Of a DNA stretch of 7,150 nt, positions 4,710 to 7,150 are shown in pieces. The notes beneath the pieces are model-generated. The model did no database searches and had not been told where the DNA came from. It saw only the letters and a program-made list of their open reading frames with translations. Each line of letters starts with the position of its first letter. The first letter of the stretch is position 1. Source of the DNA: Candidatus Nanopelagicaceae bacterium (lineage in GTDB: Bacteria; Actinomycetota; Actinomycetes; Nanopelagicales; Nanopelagicaceae); NCBI GenBank assembly GCA_947440735.1, contig CANESA010000025.1, positions 1 through 7,150 of the forward strand, written 5' to 3'. The translations under genes and the position numbers were made by a program.

Positions 4710-5246
4710 TTATGCTCTCTTCAGCGCCAATCGTACATAGTTAACCCCCGTGACGATAGTGAGAGCAATTGCGACCGCAATAAATCCATCGCGGAACCAA
4801 TACAGACCCTCAGGCATTGGAAGCATAAAGAAGCCAACTCCAAAGCTTTGGAAAGCGCTCTTGATCTTGCCCCCACGATTTGCAGGAATGACTCCGCGCT
4901 TGATCACTGCTAAGCGAAAGAGTGTAATTCCAATCTCGCGCGCCAAGATAACGGCAGTAATCCACCATGGAAATCTGCCCAAGATTGATAGGGAGATCAT
5001 GGCTGAACCTATGAGAGCCTTATCTGCAACAGGATCCAGAAATTTTCCGAGTTCGCTTACTTGGTTAGTAGCACGCGCCAGATGTCCATCGAGCATATCT
5101 GACAGACCCAGAACAAAGTAAATGCACCAGGCAATTATCTGCCAGGTTGAATCATCGCCGCCATTTTTAAAGATGGCGTAAACGCCAAATGGAATCAGAA
5201 CAATTCGCGCGACTGTGATTGCATTTGGTGAGAGAAACTTCTTCAT
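4710..5246 (-). CDS. pgsA: CDP-diacylglycerol--glycerol-3-phosphate 3-phosphatidyltransferase
   Basis: 178 residues with the complete CDP-alcohol phosphotransferase motif D-x2-DG-x2-AR-x8-G-x3-D-x3-D: D50, D53, G54, A57, R58, G67, D71, D75. This is an integral membrane enzyme with about five or six hydrophobic helices. It transfers phosphatidyl from CDP-diacylglycerol to glycerol-3-phosphate, the first step of phosphatidylglycerol synthesis. The N-terminal [15 protein letters not shown] is typical of PgsA. The neighbourhood (after rimO, before cinA) also favours PgsA over other CDP-alcohol transferases such as phosphatidylinositol-phosphate synthase. Its ATG overlaps the rimO stop as ATGA and has no Shine-Dalgarno of its own, so translation is probably coupled to rimO. 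Confidence 0.93.
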   Translation of the reverse strand: MKKFLSPNAITVARIVLIPFGVYAIFKNGGDDSTWQIIAWCIYFVLGLSDMLDGHLARATNQVSELGKFLDPVADKALIGSAMISLSILGRFPWWITAVILAREIGITLFRLAVIKRGVIPANRGGKIKSAFQSFGVGFFMLPMPEGLYWFRDGFIAVAIALTIVTGVNYVRLALKRA

Positions 5247-6625
5247 AGTGGCCGTGCGATCAAATCTGCGCCGAGCGACTGGGTGATAACTCCATCCACA
5301 TATTCACCGACTTTGAATGTAGTTCCAACAAATGTGGTTGTTCCATCGACTTCAGGTCCTTGATGAGCAGCACGCCCCTCTTGGTTCTCTTCATCTTCAA
5401 TAAGCACTCGCACCTGCTCGCCGATGCGAGTGGCAGCGCGCAAAGTGACCATTTCATCGGCGAGAGAAGAAAGAGATTGAACGCGTTCTGCAATGATTTC
5501 ACCATCGACCTTGTCGGAAAGATCTAAGGCCTCAGTCTTATCTTCATCTGAGTACCCAAAAATTCCGATCGCATCAAGTTGGGCCTGAGTGATGAAATCT
5601 GCCAAAAGATTAAAGTCGTCTTCGGTCTCACCAGGAAATCCAACGATGAAGTTCGATCTAATTCCAGCCTCTGGCGAAAGAGCGCGGATCTGGGTGATCA
5701 GATGTAAGAATTTTTCGCTATCGCCAAAACGTCGCATCCGTCTCAAAAGTGTAGGGCTTACATGCTGAAAAGAGAGATCAAAGTAAGGCGCAACTTTATC
5801 GGTTGCGATCATCGCTTGAAGAAGTGAGGGACGCATCTCTGCGGGCTGTAAATATGAGAGACGGACTCGTTCGATACCAGGGATTTCGCCAAACTCGTGC
5901 AGGATCTTCTCCATCAGCATGAGGTCGCCGAGATCTTTTCCGTACGATGTCGTATTTTCGCTCACCAGAAAGAGTTCGCTCACACCATTCTGTGCAAGCC
6001 ATTCGGCCTCTTTTAAAACTTCAGTCGGTCTGCGCGATACAAAGGAGCCTCTGAAGTATGGGATTGCGCAGAATGAACATCGTCGATCGCACCCTGATGC
6101 GATTTTTAAGGGTGCCCATGGTGCATCCCCCAATCGCTTACGAAAGATTGAACCTCCCGCGCCAAGAGAAGATTCATAATTTTCATCTCGAGCTTTTGCA
6201 CGGTCAACAGGTGCGATCGGCAGGAGTGAACGTCGATCTCGAGGTGTGTGCGATACATGGGACTGCCCTGAAATGATTGATTGCAGGCGCGCTGAAATAT
6301 CTTGGTAATCATCAAACCCCAAAATCGCATCTGCTTCGGGTAGCGCCTCAGCTAACTCTTTTCCGTAACGCTCTGCCATACAACCCACGGCAACAACGGC
6401 ACGTGTGACTCCGTGCCCTTTAAGGGAATTAGCCTCAAGAAGTGCATCTACTGAATCTTTCTTAGCCGATTCGATAAAGCCACATGTATTGACAACGGCT
6501 ACTTCGGCATCTTCAACATCCGAAACTAGGGTCCAACCATCGGCCTCAAGACGACCGGCTAACTCTTCGGAGTCGACATCATTTCGGGCGCAGCCCATTG
6601 TCACTATTGCAACTGTCCGACTCAT
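5243..6625 (-). CDS. rimO: Ribosomal protein S12 methylthiotransferase RimO
   Basis: 460 residues. The N-terminal MTTase domain has its three cluster cysteines C12 (MGCARND), C48 (NTCGFI) and C82 (VGCMAE). The radical-SAM domain has C179-x3-C183-x2-C186 in [21 protein letters not shown]-terminal TRAM domain covers roughly 395-460, ending GADLIARPL. It methylthiolates an aspartate of ribosomal protein S12 (Asp89 in E. coli). The [19 protein letters not shown] segment and the pgsA/cinA neighbourhood distinguish RimO from MiaB. About 20-30 residues between the two N-terminal domains form a charged linker (125-165). The ATG at 6625 lies 25 bases from the rodZ-like stop, lacks a Shine-Dalgarno, and follows a TACTAT hexamer by 7 bases, so a leaderless promoter of its own is possible. 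Confidence 0.95.
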   Translation of the reverse strand: MSRTVAIVTMGCARNDVDSEELAGRLEADGWTLVSDVEDAEVAVVNTCGFIESAKKDSVDALLEANSLKGHGVTRAVVAVGCMAERYGKELAEALPEADAILGFDDYQDISARLQSIISGQSHVSHTPRDRRSLLPIAPVDRAKARDENYESSLGAGGSIFRKRLGDAPWAPLKIASGCDRRCSFCAIPYFRGSFVSRRPTEVLKEAEWLAQNGVSELFLVSENTTSYGKDLGDLMLMEKILHEFGEIPGIERVRLSYLQPAEMRPSLLQAMIATDKVAPYFDLSFQHVSPTLLRRMRRFGDSEKFLHLITQIRALSPEAGIRSNFIVGFPGETEDDFNLLADFITQAQLDAIGIFGYSDEDKTEALDLSDKVDGEIIAERVQSLSSLADEMVTLRAATRIGEQVRVLIEDEENQEGRAAHQGPEVDGTTTFVGTTFKVGEYVDGVITQSLGADLIARPL

Positions 6626-6632
6626 TTGTCAG

Positions 6633-6638
6633 ATAGTA
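6633..6638 (-). promoter_or_regulatory. Possible -10 element for leaderless rimO transcript
   Basis: TACTAT on the minus strand lies 7 bases before the rimO ATG, the same geometry as the leader-peptide promoter at 3070-3075. No good -35 is seen 16-18 bases upstream, so support is limited to the hexamer, the spacing and the lack of a Shine-Dalgarno. Confidence 0.3.
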
Positions 6639-6650
6639 CAGTGTGTGACC

Positions 6651-7150
6651 TTACTTAGCTCTGAAAGTCTTACGTATTTCCTGATTTCGATCGCCTAATG
6701 GAGCTAATTTCTCGCCATTGAGAGTGAGATCGAGATCGCCCGCATTACCTAAGTAGACCGAAATCGAATTCTCTCCAACGAATGATTTTGATTCACCTTG
6801 AAATAGTGGGCCTCTATAAACGCTCACTCCCCCAATGACAACATCAATATTTGAATTACCGCGAGTGGCAGCGATCGACAGGGTTAGCTCATTATTTACT
6901 GTCGATGAAGTTGCAGATGGGGCAGCTGATGCAGTTGGTGTAGGTGTAGGTGTTTGTGAAGGTTCGACTTCTTCTGTGACCATTGATGTTGTTGCAGGCT
7001 CTGAATCAACTGCGCTGATCACAAACTGAGCGACTCCGATAAGTAGAACAATAGAAAGTGAAGCACCAACAAGAACTTTCCAGGATAACTTCCGATTTTC
7101 ACTACGAATTGCAGCAGCATTATTATCTACAAGTCGGGTATGTATTGAAC
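6651..7150 (-). CDS. RodZ-like HTH/DUF4115 membrane protein, C-terminal part
   Basis: The frame runs off the right edge (N-terminus missing); about 165 residues are visible. A basic juxtamembrane stretch ending ENRKLSWK precedes a single transmembrane helix VLVGASLSIVLLIGVAQFVI (about 7019-7078). A Pro/Thr/Ser/Ala-rich linker with PTPTPT and then a beta-rich DUF4115-type domain follow (TLSIAATRGNSNIDVVIGG... to LGNAGDLDLTLNG, ending near KTFRAK). This layout, with the HTH domain expected beyond the edge, is that of RodZ, which in rods links MreB to the wall machinery. Actinobacterial homologues beside rimO and downstream of ftsK share the layout, but their role is less clear. Internal GTG 7022 is not the real start, because the transmembrane helix lies upstream of it. 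Confidence 0.82.
   Translation of the reverse strand, partial: SIHTRLVDNNAAAIRSENRKLSWKVLVGASLSIVLLIGVAQFVISAVDSEPATTSMVTEEVEPSQTPTPTPTASAAPSATSSTVNNELTLSIAATRGNSNIDVVIGGVSVYRGPLFQGESKSFVGENSISVYLGNAGDLDLTLNGEKLAPLGDRNQEIRKTFRAK

Noticed and set aside
6058..6698. Several plus- and minus-strand open frames of 70-100 codons across rimO
   Set aside because: All are out of frame with an intact, motif-complete rimO and have no sequence features of their own.
6930..6955. Short tandem repeat GGTGTA-like units
   Set aside because: It simply encodes the PTPTPT linker of the RodZ-like protein; low-complexity linkers are normal there.
1..7150. CRISPR arrays, insertion sequences, tRNA or rRNA genes
   Set aside because: No regularly spaced repeats, transposase frames, terminal repeats or structured RNA genes were seen on either strand.

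Overview
The window looks like a piece of an actinobacterial chromosome. The right half, all on the minus strand, carries the conserved block rodZ-like (HTH/DUF4115) - rimO - pgsA - cinA/pncC - clgR-like XRE regulator - TetR-like regulator - DUF3046. In many Actinobacteria this block continues into recA. GC looks moderate by eye (far below Streptomyces or Mycobacterium), spacers are short and several genes overlap. That fits a streamlined freshwater actinobacterium of the Nanopelagicales (acI) kind, but the lineage is inference.

Right block (about 3157-7150, minus): a RodZ-like membrane protein cut by the window edge, RimO (S12 methylthiotransferase), PgsA (phosphatidylglycerophosphate synthase, 4-bp overlap with rimO), a stand-alone CinA C-terminal domain (NMN amidohydrolase), a ClgR-type regulator, a TetR-type regulator whose start lies inside the clgR-like gene, and the small DUF3046 protein.

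Middle block (739-3098, minus): where recA is usually found there is a sulfur module. It holds a sigma70-like promoter, a leaderless 19-codon leader peptide MFTKRRVIDYCRVNTSICS, an exported two-domain rhodanese, and a YeeE/YedE-family membrane transporter related to the thiosulfate importer TsuA. The leader peptide strongly resembles the actinobacterial Ms5788A-type Cys-containing leader peptides that regulate sulfurtransferase (cysA2) operons in mycobacteria by cysteine-responsive attenuation. A CCUCU in the last codons of the leader can pair with the AGAGG Shine-Dalgarno of the rhodanese gene, which suggests how the switch could work. A long hairpin with G.U pairs specific to the minus-strand RNA lies between the rhodanese and the transporter. 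This is the most interesting system in the window: a cysteine-sensing operon for extracellular thiosulfate or sulfane-sulfur capture.

Left block (1-742, plus): a possible 3' end of an unidentified gene, a GC-richer spacer with a textbook actinobacterial LexA (SOS) box nested in a larger inverted repeat, and a compact YaaA-family gene. The yaaA gene converges on the transporter gene and overlaps it by 4 bp. No RNA genes, CRISPR arrays or insertion sequences were seen, and no gene-free stretch exceeds 300 bases.
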